A DNA stretch of 64,000 bases from JABDQA01 sp963759125. GTDB taxonomy: Bacteria > Desulfobacterota > Desulfobulbia > Desulfobulbales > Desulfocapsaceae. The notes below the pieces were generated by a model. That model saw only the letters and a program-made list of their open reading frames with translations, was not told the origin of the DNA and searched no databases. How positions within the stretch are numbered: position 1 is the stretch's first letter; every line of letters begins with the position of its first letter. Below, in pieces: positions 1-7,855 of the stretch. The stretch is from contig CAVWXN010000004.1 of the NCBI GenBank assembly GCA_963759125.1, forward strand, positions 1-64,000, in the 5' to 3' direction. A program made the translations under genes and the position numbers.

Positions 1-906
1 TATCAACATGGAAAAGTTGCTGCCTTTAGCTTAAAAGAACCCTTAGTCCTCGGACATGAAGCCTGCGGTGAAATTGTCGAGGTAGGTAAAAAATCCACAT
101 TAACGCCGGGAGACAGAGTAGTGATAAATCCCGGATTAGTGTGTGGAAACTGTAAATATTGCCTAAGAGGGCAGGAAAATCTCTGCCGCCATATAAAGTT
201 TATGGGATCAGCCAGCTATTTTCCTCACATTCAAGGTACTTTTCAAGAAACGGTCGTAGTGCAGGAACGGCAATGTCATATTGTTAGAAACGATACCGCT
301 TATCAGGTATTGGCATTCGCTGAACCTCTCTCTGTTGCACTCCATGCGGTCCATCGCGCAGGTAATCTCTTTAATCAAAGAGTATTAATTATTGGCTCTG
401 GAGCCATTGGACTTCTGGTAGCTTCTTTGGCTCGTTTATCAGGCGCCGCTTTTGTAGCCATCACAGACATATTAGATTACCCTCTGCAGGTTGCTCAAAA
501 GTTGGGAGTTGATGAGTGCGTCCAGGCCCAGCATGACACCGAGGTTATTGCCTCTTGGCAGCAAGAACCAAATTCTTTTCCAATAGTTATTGAGGCTACA
601 GGCACGTATAAAGGGTTTGAAGTAGCATTATCTTCCGCTGGTCCAGGAGGAAAAGTAGTGGAGGTTGGGATTTTACCGGGCGGACAGTCGGAGATACCGT
701 TTAGCCATGCATTTGCAAAAGAATTGGATATACTATTCGTGCTGAGACAAAATTTACAATTTGGTCCCGCATTGGACATGTTGGCAAAGGGGAAACTTGA
801 CCCTTTGCCGTTACTTTCTGCTTCTTTTGCGTTGCCTGACTTCGAGCAAGCTTTTGCCTTAGCCCGAGACAAATCCAAAGCAATAAAAGTACAACTGGAA
901 CCGTAG
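1..906 (+). CDS. Zinc-dependent alcohol/polyol dehydrogenase, 5' end outside window
   Basis: Medium-chain dehydrogenase of the sorbitol/L-iditol or threonine dehydrogenase type, oxidising a secondary alcohol with NAD. The frame is open from base 1, so the N-terminus lies upstream. Visible are the catalytic-zinc segment LGHEACGEIVEVG (around 50-90), the structural-zinc cysteines CGNCKYCLRGQENLC (about 140-185), and the Rossmann glycine motif IIGSGAIGLLVASLA (about 390-430). The C-terminus is complete. Its position before iolB suggests a polyol or inositol-type substrate, which is inference from context. An 8-bp hairpin without a T-run follows at 957-978. Confidence 0.85.
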   Translation, partial: YQHGKVAAFSLKEPLVLGHEACGEIVEVGKKSTLTPGDRVVINPGLVCGNCKYCLRGQENLCRHIKFMGSASYFPHIQGTFQETVVVQERQCHIVRNDTAYQVLAFAEPLSVALHAVHRAGNLFNQRVLIIGSGAIGLLVASLARLSGAAFVAITDILDYPLQVAQKLGVDECVQAQHDTEVIASWQQEPNSFPIVIEATGTYKGFEVALSSAGPGGKVVEVGILPGGQSEIPFSHAFAKELDILFVLRQNLQFGPALDMLAKGKLDPLPLLSASFALPDFEQAFALARDKSKAIKVQLEP

Positions 907-956
907 ACTGCATTGCGAAGAAACACAAACCATCTACAGTAATAGCCTTCACTCAA

Positions 957-978
957 CTCCACCAGCAAAATGGTGGAG
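957..978. other. Short perfect hairpin after the partial dehydrogenase
   Basis: CTCCACCA pairs with TGGTGGAG around a six-base loop. It lies 50 bases after the dehydrogenase stop. No T-run follows, so a terminator role is possible but weakly supported. Confidence 0.35.
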
Positions 979-1041
979 AATTCCATTGCCCATCTATGCT
1001 TTTGTTGAGGGCATGGGTTTCCCACGTTAGATCTAAAATAA

Positions 1042-1188
1042 ACAGGAATAAGTGGGCCACGAAGGCACGCACTGGCAGCTTTATCGACTGACCCGCTCGT
1101 TGCCGATGCCAATCTTGCCGATCCCCTGATGAGAGAGATGCTGGAGGCTAATGAACCATATATGAGACTGGAATTTCAGGAAAATTGA
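1042..1188 (+). pseudogene. C-terminal remnant of a larger enzyme, possibly glycoside hydrolase family 4
   Basis: An open stretch of about 48 codons with no plausible start ends at TGA 1186-1188. It contains ALAALSTDPLVADANLA followed by MREMLEANEPYM. This pattern (a DPLV segment, then a helix ending in LEAN..YM) resembles the extreme C-terminus of GH4 glycosidases. The upstream frame is closed by TAA at 1039-1041 and nothing matching the rest of such an enzyme precedes it, so this reads as a deletion scar. The family assignment is from pattern memory only; it may be an unrelated tail. Confidence 0.3.
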
Positions 1189-1256
1189 GATACAATAACC
1201 GTTGATACAATAATGAACCTGAATCGACTGTGGAACAACAAATTGCAGGAGCTCCC

Positions 1257-2069
1257 ATGATAGTAAAATGCGATAAGCCGTTTGCTTATGGATATACCCC
1301 GATAACCGAACAGCACGGCAGGCACAGTGACATGTTGCTGGATTTCGGAATCTTAAAATTGAAGAGCGGTGATAAAAAAGTATTTCCCCCCGGACGGGAA
1401 AGGGCTTGGCTGATGATCGAAGGTACAGCCACATTTATCTGGGATGGAAAAATGGAAACGATTACCAGAAATTCCTGTTTTGATGAAGCTCCCTATACGC
1501 TCCATGTTGCTAAAGATGAAGAGGTAACCATAACGACAGATGCAGAGTGCGAGATATGTGTCGAGCAGGTAGATAACGACAAACTATTTACATCAAGGCT
1601 GTATGCACCTGAGGATGTCAGAACCGATATTTTCGGGGCCGGTATGTTAAACGAAACATCGATTCGGTCAGTCAGAACGGTTTTTGATGGAGAAATAAAC
1701 CCGCAGTCAAATATGGTTTTGGGAGAAGTGATCAATCATCCGGGCAAATGGTCCAGCTATCCTCCTCACGACCATCCACAGCCTGAAATCTATCACTATC
1801 GCTTCTTTCCACCCCAGGGCTTTGGTGTTTCTTTGCTCGACGATAATGCACATACGGTAAAAAATGGTTACACGACGCTGATTGGACCGGATAAAACACA
1901 CTCTCAGGGAGCTGCACCGGGATATGCAATGTACTATATCTGGATGATTCCGCATCTTCCCGACGATCGCTGGCTTCCATCCACCAGATATTTTCGTAAA
2001 GAACATGAATGGCTGCTTGAACCTGAGGTGAAAATCTGGCCGGAACGCAAGACAGGAGGTGTGAGATGA
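1257..2069 (+). CDS. iolB: 5-deoxy-glucuronate isomerase IolB
   Basis: IolB converts 5-deoxy-D-glucuronate to 2-deoxy-5-keto-D-gluconate in myo-inositol catabolism; it is a cytoplasmic metal-dependent bicupin. The start at ATG 1257 is chosen because AGGAG lies five bases upstream and it gives about 270 residues, the normal family length; an in-frame GTG at 1230 has no such site. Recognisable blocks are the N-terminal FGILKLKSGD and PPGRERAWLMIEG, and the C-terminal cupin region WSSYPPHDHP, then EIYHYRF, with histidine and glutamate ligands, and the ending HEWLLEPEVKIWPER. The next start, an iolD-like scar, overlaps its stop. No other complete inositol gene is adjacent, so it may be an orphan. 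Confidence 0.93.
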   Translation: MIVKCDKPFAYGYTPITEQHGRHSDMLLDFGILKLKSGDKKVFPPGRERAWLMIEGTATFIWDGKMETITRNSCFDEAPYTLHVAKDEEVTITTDAECEICVEQVDNDKLFTSRLYAPEDVRTDIFGAGMLNETSIRSVRTVFDGEINPQSNMVLGEVINHPGKWSSYPPHDHPQPEIYHYRFFPPQGFGVSLLDDNAHTVKNGYTTLIGPDKTHSQGAAPGYAMYYIWMIPHLPDDRWLPSTRYFRKEHEWLLEPEVKIWPERKTGGVR

Positions 2070-2104
2070 AAACCGTTCGGTTGACGATGGGTAGGCTAAA
2101 GTAA
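2066..2104 (+). pseudogene. Twelve-codon scar resembling the iolD start
   Basis: An ATG overlapping the iolB stop, preceded by a strong GGAGG about six bases upstream, opens MKTVRLTMGRLK and then stops. MKTVRLTM matches the conserved opening of IolD (3D-(3,5/4)-trihydroxycyclohexane-1,2-dione hydrolase), which commonly follows iolB and continues with an AQALV segment. The similarity breaks after eight residues, so the simplest reading is that iolD was deleted here and its start codons remained. The match is short and from memory; a chance leader peptide is the alternative. Confidence 0.45.
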
Positions 2105-2136
2105 ATCCGTTGATTCAATGCTAGAGGGGAGCGCAA

Positions 2137-3461
2137 ATGGCCCGTAACTCTTCGTCCGAAAAACTTCAAAAACGGATACGAGATCTCGAGAAGGAACTGG
2201 CGATACTCAAAACTGACAAAACTTCCGAGCAGTCAAAACAAAAATACCTGGAAGGTATCCTCAATAACACTAATACACCGATATTCCTGAAAACCGCGGA
2301 TTTCAAATATATTTTTATGAACCGTGAGTTCGAACGTCTTAGCCAGGTAACCCTTGACCAGGTGAAGGGTAAAGACGATTTTACCGTTTTTCCAAGCCAG
2401 TAGCAGAGATGTTTCGCTCGCAAGATAGTGAAGTGATCAAGCGAAAAGAAGTAATTGAATTTGAGGAAACAATACCGCTGCACGACGGAGAACATACGTT
2501 TATAACAGCTAAGTTCCCATTATTTGATAGTCAAGGCAAGGTCAATGCGGTCGGCGGTATTTGTACTGAGATAACCATTCGCAAGAAAGCCGAGGCTGAA
2601 CTGAAAGAGGCCGAAGAAAAATACCGCAGCATATTCGATTATTCGCCTTTGGGAATAATGCAGATAGATAGTCACGGTATCATAACGACCTGTAATCAGA
2701 AATTAGCCGAAATTCTTAACACGAGGGTTGAAAGAGTGATAGGTTTTGACCTGCTGAAATCTCTCAAAGATGAAAAAGTAAGAGAGGCCACTCTGTCAGT
2801 CCTCGCTGGCCAGATAGTTCATCACGAGGGGAAATACACGTCTCTCACAAGCGGCAGATCCGCGTATCTCCGGGGGGTGTTTTCTCCAATATTTTCAAAT
2901 CATGGGTCGGTTGTTTCTGCCATCGGTATAGTAGAGGACATTACGCAAAGGAAGAAAACTGAAGATGCACTGCATAAAGCCCGCACTGAATTAGAGCGGC
3001 GCGTTGAAGAACGTACAGAAGAACTTGACCAGAAAGCCAAGAGGCTCGCAGAAACTAATATTGCCCTGGAGATTTTGCTGGAAAAGCGTCAGGCGGATAA
3101 GCAAGACCTGGAGAAGAAGGTTAAGCAAAATATCGAGAAACTGATTCGTCCTTATCTGGAAAAATTAGAAATTACCCATGGCGAGGCTTCAAAAGAACAA
3201 CTTTTCAAAATCATACATGCCAACTTGGACGAAATTACCTCTTCCTTCATAGGTGACAAACGTGGCCTGTCAAAACTCACCCCCGCGCAGATGCAAATTG
3301 CCGACCTGGTCAAGCATGGGCATACAACCAAGGAGATCGCCTATCTGTTAAATCTCTCTCCGTCAACAATTGCCTGCCATAGACAAGAGATAAGAAAAAG
3401 GCTTTCTCTGACGAACAAGAAGATAAATCTGCAATCAGCCTTAACAGTTAGCTCCATATAA
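2137..3461 (+). CDS. PAS-PAS-LuxR type transcriptional regulator (one frameshift)
   Basis: Predicted cytoplasmic sensor-regulator. ATG 2137 has a GAGGGGAG site upstream. Order: short coiled coil (2-25), PAS domain (FLKTADFKYIFMNREFERL), PAC segment (GGICTEITIRKKAE), second PAS (YRSIFDYSPLGIMQID), a long coiled coil (ERRVEERTEELDQKAKRLAE), and a C-terminal LuxR/GerE helix-turn-helix (LTPAQMQIADLVKHGHTTKE, then LNLSPSTIACHRQEIRKRL). The frame breaks near 2391-2403: reading FTVF then KPVAEMFRSQD needs one extra base by a T-run; as given, TAG at 2401 stops translation. Either a sequencing indel or a recent mutation. The downstream small membrane gene is a possible target. Confidence 0.75.
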
Positions 3462-3462
3462 C

Positions 3463-3605
3463 TAGTTTCCATCCGGAAACGGCCCTTTTGTCCGATATCT
3501 TCGTTGTGCTCGAAATTTTATCCTCGGAATATCAACCCGGCCTGCGGTAAAATTTCTCGCACGCCTCGGTCTTGAAGAAAATTCCTCGTTTCCGGATGGA
3601 AACTA
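3463..3605. repeat. Structured repeat family A, copy 1
   Basis: A 143-bp element bounded by a perfect 19-bp inverted repeat (TAGTTTCCATCCGGAAACG at 3463-3481 and its complement at 3587-3605). Inside, GAAATTTTATCC and GGTAAAATTTC form a second nested stem, so the whole can fold into a long imperfect hairpin. The core recurs at 32438-32572 and 62524-62666. It lies directly after the PAS-LuxR stop. No protein is encoded. Confidence 0.88.
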
Positions 3606-3742
3606 ACTAGGCCATCTAGTTGTTAGCTAGTTACTCTTTACCTATTGTACTGGGCCTGCCTTGTAGATGATAATTTAAGTAGAAGTTTGCCTGTTCAATT
3701 CTCATCAAACTGCTTCAGTTGTAATAAAGGAAAGGTATTCTC

Positions 3743-3931
3743 ATGGTTGGAATTGATCAATTTGTCGTTTTTCTGTGGTTTCTGCCTGTAGTTTTCTTCA
3801 TTATTCTGCCGCTGTTCATAGCTTGCTTTGGAGCATTGTACTCAATGTTTGATGTGTTTAAACCAGTGGCGGGGCAACAGAGAAAACCGATAAAAAAAGT
3901 TACAGGTCCAAGAGTTTCCACCGCAGCTTAG
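3743..3931 (+). CDS. Small single-span membrane protein, paralogue of the one at 36412
   Basis: A 62-residue protein with an N-terminal hydrophobic segment (LWFLPVVFFIILPLFIACFG, residues about 11-30) and a short basic, threonine-rich cytoplasmic tail. AAAGGAAAGG lies upstream of ATG 3743. It resembles the 67-residue protein at 36412: both share F..LWF.PVV.F...PL....C and a tyrosine or histidine near the membrane exit. Each copy sits alone behind a regulator gene and before a hairpin or terminator. I do not recognise a named family, and the function is unknown. Confidence 0.6.
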   Translation: MVGIDQFVVFLWFLPVVFFIILPLFIACFGALYSMFDVFKPVAGQQRKPIKKVTGPRVSTAA

Positions 3932-3942
3932 CGAGATCCCCT

Positions 3943-3979
3943 GGTGACATATTCAGGTGGTTGCTGAGAATATGTCACC
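3943..3979. other. Perfect 12-bp hairpin
   Basis: GGTGACATATTC pairs with GAATATGTCACC around a 13-base loop, 12 bases after the small membrane gene. There is no T-run, so it may stabilise the transcript end or be an operator rather than an intrinsic terminator. Confidence 0.55.
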
Positions 3980-4033
3980 TACTCATTGCTAGGAAAGTAG
4001 ATGGTATTGCCATATCAACCATTTTCTAGCCTG

Positions 4034-4067
4034 GGAGGGCCGACTCCCTTCGGCCCTCCATTTTTCC
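4034..4067 (+). terminator. Intrinsic terminator
   Basis: GGAGGGCCGA and TCGGCCCTCC form a 10-bp GC-rich stem with a six-base loop, followed by TTTTT. It ends the rightward small-gene transcript. Confidence 0.85.
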
Positions 4068-4095
4068 TTGAGCACCTGCCGAATTGTCGGCAGGG

Positions 4096-4304
4096 TCATG
4101 TCCCATCTCGAAAGAACTCGTACCGCACTTTTTCTTTGCCTTTATCATAATATCGGAAGAGAGCAATTTCTTCCGGCAGAATACGGATGAATCTGGAGCG
4201 CAGGGCTCGTCAGGTTCCCGGTAATGGTTCAGCTTCTCTTCCAGGTGAGCCTCCACCTTCTCGAGAGAGGCAGCCTCACCCGCTGCCACTGGCTTGGAAA
4301 CCAA
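4096..4304 (-). pseudogene. Short hypothetical reading frame after aroKB, probably frameshifted
   Basis: Directly downstream of the aroKB stop, a GGAGG precedes a possible TTG start, and the frame reads a helical segment SLEKVEAHLEEKLNHYREP. A different frame then gives a sensible end, RFIRILPEEIALFRYYDKGK followed by EKVRYEFF and RDGT before TGA at 4096-4098. Joining them needs one indel near 4200. No family is recognised; it may be a small gene co-transcribed with aroKB or a remnant. Confidence 0.28.
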
Positions 4305-4322
4305 TAATCTGCGACCCTCCGG

Positions 4323-5921
4323 TCAGTCACTTGTCCTGGACATGGCGTGGAGCGTCTGAATAATATTTTCGCTATCGATATTGTCAGCCACAAATACCTT
4401 ACCGACCTTAACGGGCAGCACAAGCCTCAGTGACTGGGCCAGTCTTTTTTTGTCTCGTCTCATGGCGTCGAGTATTGACTGCGGCGCCAGAGTTGCTGGT
4501 ATACGATTGGGTAGACCAACTTTTTCCAGAACCGCATCGACGCGGTATTTCAGCTGCTCATCACAATACGCCAGTCTGACCGACAGGTCCGTAGCCGCAG
4601 CGATACCCATGGCAACGGCTTCGCCGTGCCGTATGGTGTTATTGCTGACCTTTTCAATGGCGTGAGCAAAGGTATGTCCCATGTTCAGCTGTTTCCTGAT
4701 GCCTTCATCAAAGGGATCTTTCTGTACATAGGAAATTTTCACCTGTATGGACTGCGCCACCAGGGCTTGAATCTCAGAATAAACCGAGTGGAGCGATTCA
4801 GTTGCAGCCGGCCAATTCCCCTTCTCAATCTTCTCCAGCAGGTCAGTATCGGCCAGCAAGCCATGTTTGATGACTTCGGCCATGCCCGAGACCAATTCCT
4901 CCGGGGGAAGGGTCGTCAGAGTGGCAACATCAGCGAGGACCAGAGACGGTTGTTTAAAACTGCCGATCAGATTTTTCCCTTGAGACAGATCGAGGCTGTT
5001 TTTGCCGCCAATGCTGGTATCAGCCATGGCCAGAAGACTGGTCGGGCATTGAACAAAATTGACTCCTCGCATGAAGGTGGCAGCAACGAAACCGGCAATA
5101 TCGCCGATAACGCTGCCTCCCAGGGCGACTATCGTTCCTGATCGGTCAAAGCCAATTTCAACGAGTTGATCGTACACTCTCTGCACTGTCGCCAGTGTTT
5201 TTTTCTGGCGGCCTTCAGGGATGGTGATGACGTGATCGACGGGGCCGCAGCTCCGGGCATAGATCTCTCCTACCACCGTGTCGGTAATAACCACCAACAT
5301 GCCGTCGGTGCCGGCCAGTTGACGGGTGAACGGCAAGATGCCGGTGCCGACAATATATTCGTGAGGATAAGAGGGGATATCAACGGCAAAATGTTTCTGG
5401 CTTTTTTGCATGAAATCGAGCAAGTCTTCGGTGATGTCTGCCGGAGGTTTTTCATCCGTAGTCATCTTCAGAAAACGCTGATATCCTTTTCTTCGCTCCT
5501 GTAGTAGTTCAACTATCTGCTCTCCTGGATTGGGCACGTCGAGCAGAGGTCGGTGATGATCTGTATCGCTCTCAATCCGTGACAATATCTCCTGAGGGGT
5601 GGCAACCAGGCAAAATACCCGGCCATTGACGCTCAAGGCGTCGACATTTGCGGGGTCCAGCATAAGACGTCCCCCCGTCGATATTACCAGCCCTTCTCTG
5701 TGGCCCAATTCCCTGGCGATCTCCGCTTCCATCCTTCGAAAAGCGGGTTCTCCCAACTGCTCGAAAATCTCCGGTATGGTTAATCCCTGGCGCTCCTCGA
5801 TTAATTGATCGGTATCAATAAATTGGCGACCCAGCTTCTGAGCCAGCATTTTGCCGACAGTGGTTTTCCCGGTACCCATAAAGCCGGTAAAGATGATATT
5901 TTTATTGTCGTTTTCTTGCAT
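4323..5921 (-). CDS. aroKB: Bifunctional shikimate kinase / 3-dehydroquinate synthase (AroKB-type)
   Basis: A 532-residue fusion. Residues about 1-165 are a shikimate kinase (P-loop GFMGTGKTTVGK, substrate segment RRMEAEIARELG); about 175-525 are a dehydroquinate synthase (AEVIKHGLLAD, LNMGHTFAHAIE, RHGEAVAMG, RRDKK). The zinc-ligand and catalytic regions of the synthase look intact. Two glycine triplets are altered: the kinase has STGGRLM, where GGG is usual, and the synthase NAD motif has GGSVIGD, where GGGVIGD is usual. It lies 79 bases after the iron dehydrogenase and probably shares its transcript, so it may serve the local pathway rather than, or as well as, aromatic biosynthesis. The fused architecture is known from other bacteria. 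Confidence 0.9.
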   Translation of the reverse strand: MQENDNKNIIFTGFMGTGKTTVGKMLAQKLGRQFIDTDQLIEERQGLTIPEIFEQLGEPAFRRMEAEIARELGHREGLVISTGGRLMLDPANVDALSVNGRVFCLVATPQEILSRIESDTDHHRPLLDVPNPGEQIVELLQERRKGYQRFLKMTTDEKPPADITEDLLDFMQKSQKHFAVDIPSYPHEYIVGTGILPFTRQLAGTDGMLVVITDTVVGEIYARSCGPVDHVITIPEGRQKKTLATVQRVYDQLVEIGFDRSGTIVALGGSVIGDIAGFVAATFMRGVNFVQCPTSLLAMADTSIGGKNSLDLSQGKNLIGSFKQPSLVLADVATLTTLPPEELVSGMAEVIKHGLLADTDLLEKIEKGNWPAATESLHSVYSEIQALVAQSIQVKISYVQKDPFDEGIRKQLNMGHTFAHAIEKVSNNTIRHGEAVAMGIAAATDLSVRLAYCDEQLKYRVDAVLEKVGLPNRIPATLAPQSILDAMRRDKKRLAQSLRLVLPVKVGKVFVADNIDSENIIQTLHAMSRTSD

Positions 5922-6000
5922 GAAATTGATTCTCGTCTGCTCTAAAAAGGCAATGAAATTCGCTATGATAGTAAGTAGTCTGCAGCACCGTCAGGGCATC

Positions 6001-7302
6001 TTACCAATAGGTGAGTGCTCCTGCAAAGATTTCCCTCATTTCTTCTCTGCTTATTGGTCTTGCCGCGTTATCGACCACACGTCTTTGTTTCCAGCCTTTG
6101 TCGGTAAGAGCGTCAAGGTCATCTGCGGTGTAGCCCAGGCCTGCCAGACCGTTAGGAGCACCAATGCTGCGCATGATGGCGATCACCCCAGCGGCCAGGA
6201 TGTCCCCTGGTTCTCTTCCATCATCGGCAAGCCCCAACGCCTTTGCAGCTTCCAGGTGTCGATCTGGGCAGGTCGGCCCCATAAACCGAAAGACCGCAGG
6301 TGAGTTAACGATTACAGAAAAACCGTGGGGAACCAGCGGTTGATCCTGAGGCCAGCCTTCAGCGCGGTAATCGCCTGCCAGACCTGAGACAGCGTATGAC
6401 ATTCCGTGCGGCAGGTTGCAGCCAGCGGTGCCAAAACCAATCCCAGCGAGCAGACCCGCAAAAGATAGTCTTTCACGGACACCGAGATCCTCTGGATCAC
6501 TGACTGCTTTGACAAGGTTTTCTCCGATCAAACGTATCGCCTCAAGACAGTTCAGATCGCTGAAAGGATTGGCGCCCTGAATTACCGGCCGGGCTGTTGG
6601 ATCATCAGCTGCCGGTCGCTGGGTATAGGGCCTGGCGGTATATGATTCCACGGCATGGCTGAACACATCCAGGCCATTGGCGGCAACCACGGGGCCTGGC
6701 AGGGTTTTTAAGGCGTCGGGGTCGATGATCCCCAAACTGGGTTTGATGGCCCGATTTGAGATGCCCGCTTTGGTGCCCAACTCCAGGAAATTGAAGATGG
6801 CCACATTTGTACATTCACTGGCCGTACCGAAGGTTGTCGGGCAGGCGATATGAGGCTTGAGCGGCCCCGGAGCAGGCAAGGCCTTGCCCAGCGGCTGATT
6901 TACGTAGTCGAGAAAATTTTTCGGCGGATAACTCGCATAGAGGCTCACTGCCTTGCAGGTATCAATAACCGAACCGCCACCGACACTGACAAATCCGTCG
7001 AAATCATTGTCTTCGGCGAATCTGACCGCTGCTTTAAGAGAGAGGTCGCTTGGTTCAATCTCCACACCGTCAAATATAGAGACCTTTATGCCCTTGTCTC
7101 GAAGGGATTTCACCACCGTCTCCAGAGATGGAAGCTTGCTGACCTGAGAATCCGTATAAAGTACCACATGCCGCATACCGAGATGATGTGCGTGCGCCCC
7201 GACCTCGGCCAGGGCTCCAGCGCCAAATATTTCCTTGTTTCCCTCGAGAATAATGGCGTATTCGCCCTGCTCACGCCGCTCAAAGTAGTTTTGGGTCGTC
7301 AT
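6001..7302 (-). CDS. Iron-containing alcohol dehydrogenase, hydroxyacid-oxoacid transhydrogenase type
   Basis: A 433-residue group III alcohol dehydrogenase. Seen: nucleotide motif VSVGGGSVIDTCKA (about 105), PTTFGTASECTN, and the metal-ligand region NGLDVFSHAVES, then NLPHGMSYAVSGL and PLVPHGFSVIVNSPAVF, followed by RHLEAAKALG. The last blocks are typical of the ADHFE1/HOT branch, which couples oxidation of a hydroxy acid such as 4-hydroxybutyrate to reduction of 2-oxoglutarate. The substrate here is unknown. GGGGAG precedes ATG 7302. It is divergent from the Gfo/Idh gene across a 550-base regulatory region and leads into aroKB. Confidence 0.9.
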   Translation of the reverse strand: MTTQNYFERREQGEYAIILEGNKEIFGAGALAEVGAHAHHLGMRHVVLYTDSQVSKLPSLETVVKSLRDKGIKVSIFDGVEIEPSDLSLKAAVRFAEDNDFDGFVSVGGGSVIDTCKAVSLYASYPPKNFLDYVNQPLGKALPAPGPLKPHIACPTTFGTASECTNVAIFNFLELGTKAGISNRAIKPSLGIIDPDALKTLPGPVVAANGLDVFSHAVESYTARPYTQRPAADDPTARPVIQGANPFSDLNCLEAIRLIGENLVKAVSDPEDLGVRERLSFAGLLAGIGFGTAGCNLPHGMSYAVSGLAGDYRAEGWPQDQPLVPHGFSVIVNSPAVFRFMGPTCPDRHLEAAKALGLADDGREPGDILAAGVIAIMRSIGAPNGLAGLGYTADDLDALTDKGWKQRRVVDNAARPISREEMREIFAGALTYW

Positions 7303-7643
7303 TGTCCCAGCTCCCCATCTTTTGGTTCTAATGGTTACAGTGTTTTTGAAATTTCCTAATGTTTTGACCTTGTTTACAATCAGGCGGTGGTGTCGCTGAG
7401 GCAGTGCCGACCTGGCAGATGAAATTTGTCATATAAAGTGGTCACACCCCACAACAAGCATCGGTCTCAGCAATCAGTGCTCTATATTTCAGCGAATGTC
7501 GAGACTGTTTTAATCTCCAGCACTCTGTTTTTTATCTCGTCATCATCTTTTTGTCTTGCCCCCCCCACAAGATGACCCTCTCAGAGTGGATTGGTCCCTT
7601 TCTGTTTTGACTTCAGCACGATGGGATGAGCTTCATAAATATG

Positions 7644-7691
7644 TTGACAGCAAAAACTTACTCCGCTATTCTGTTCTACAATATATTGTAC
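7644..7691 (+). promoter_or_regulatory. Sigma-70-type promoter with overlapping palindromic operator
   Basis: TTGACA (7644-7649), a 17-base spacer and TATTCT (7667-7672) form a near-consensus promoter for the Gfo/Idh operon. The perfect 14-bp palindrome TACAATATATTGTA (7677-7690) sits over the expected start point. The same pattern CTGTTC-N2-CA-N2-ATAT-N-GT recurs in identical register at the acylating aldehyde dehydrogenase promoter. The IclR protein at 18164 is the likeliest local regulator, which is inference. In the rest of 7303-7855 I see no gene. Confidence 0.65.
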
Positions 7692-7855
7692 TGCATAATA
7701 GGATGATGTGATAGTTTAAAACCAATGAAGAAAAGGAGATTCATAGTAGTTGCGTCAAAACCGAGATTATTTCTGTTTTGTTACTGGATAGTTACAAGCT
7801 TTTCGTGACTATCTGCGGGTGACACAATCAGATGAATTATTTTGCTGAGGGCATA

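Noticed and set aside
495..1112. 205-codon minus-strand frame over the first dehydrogenase
   Set aside because: Antisense to an obvious enzyme frame, without ribosome site or recognisable motif.
3463..3605. Possible CRISPR repeat-spacer unit because of the repeated TTTCCGGATGGAAA ends
   Set aside because: Only two arms flank one conserved core; there is no regular spacing of many repeats and no Cas genes.
3650..3680. Sigma-54 promoter before the small gene at 3743 (TGGGCC...TTGT)
   Set aside because: The GG to TTG spacing is one base short of the -24/-12 rule and no activator palindrome is nearby.
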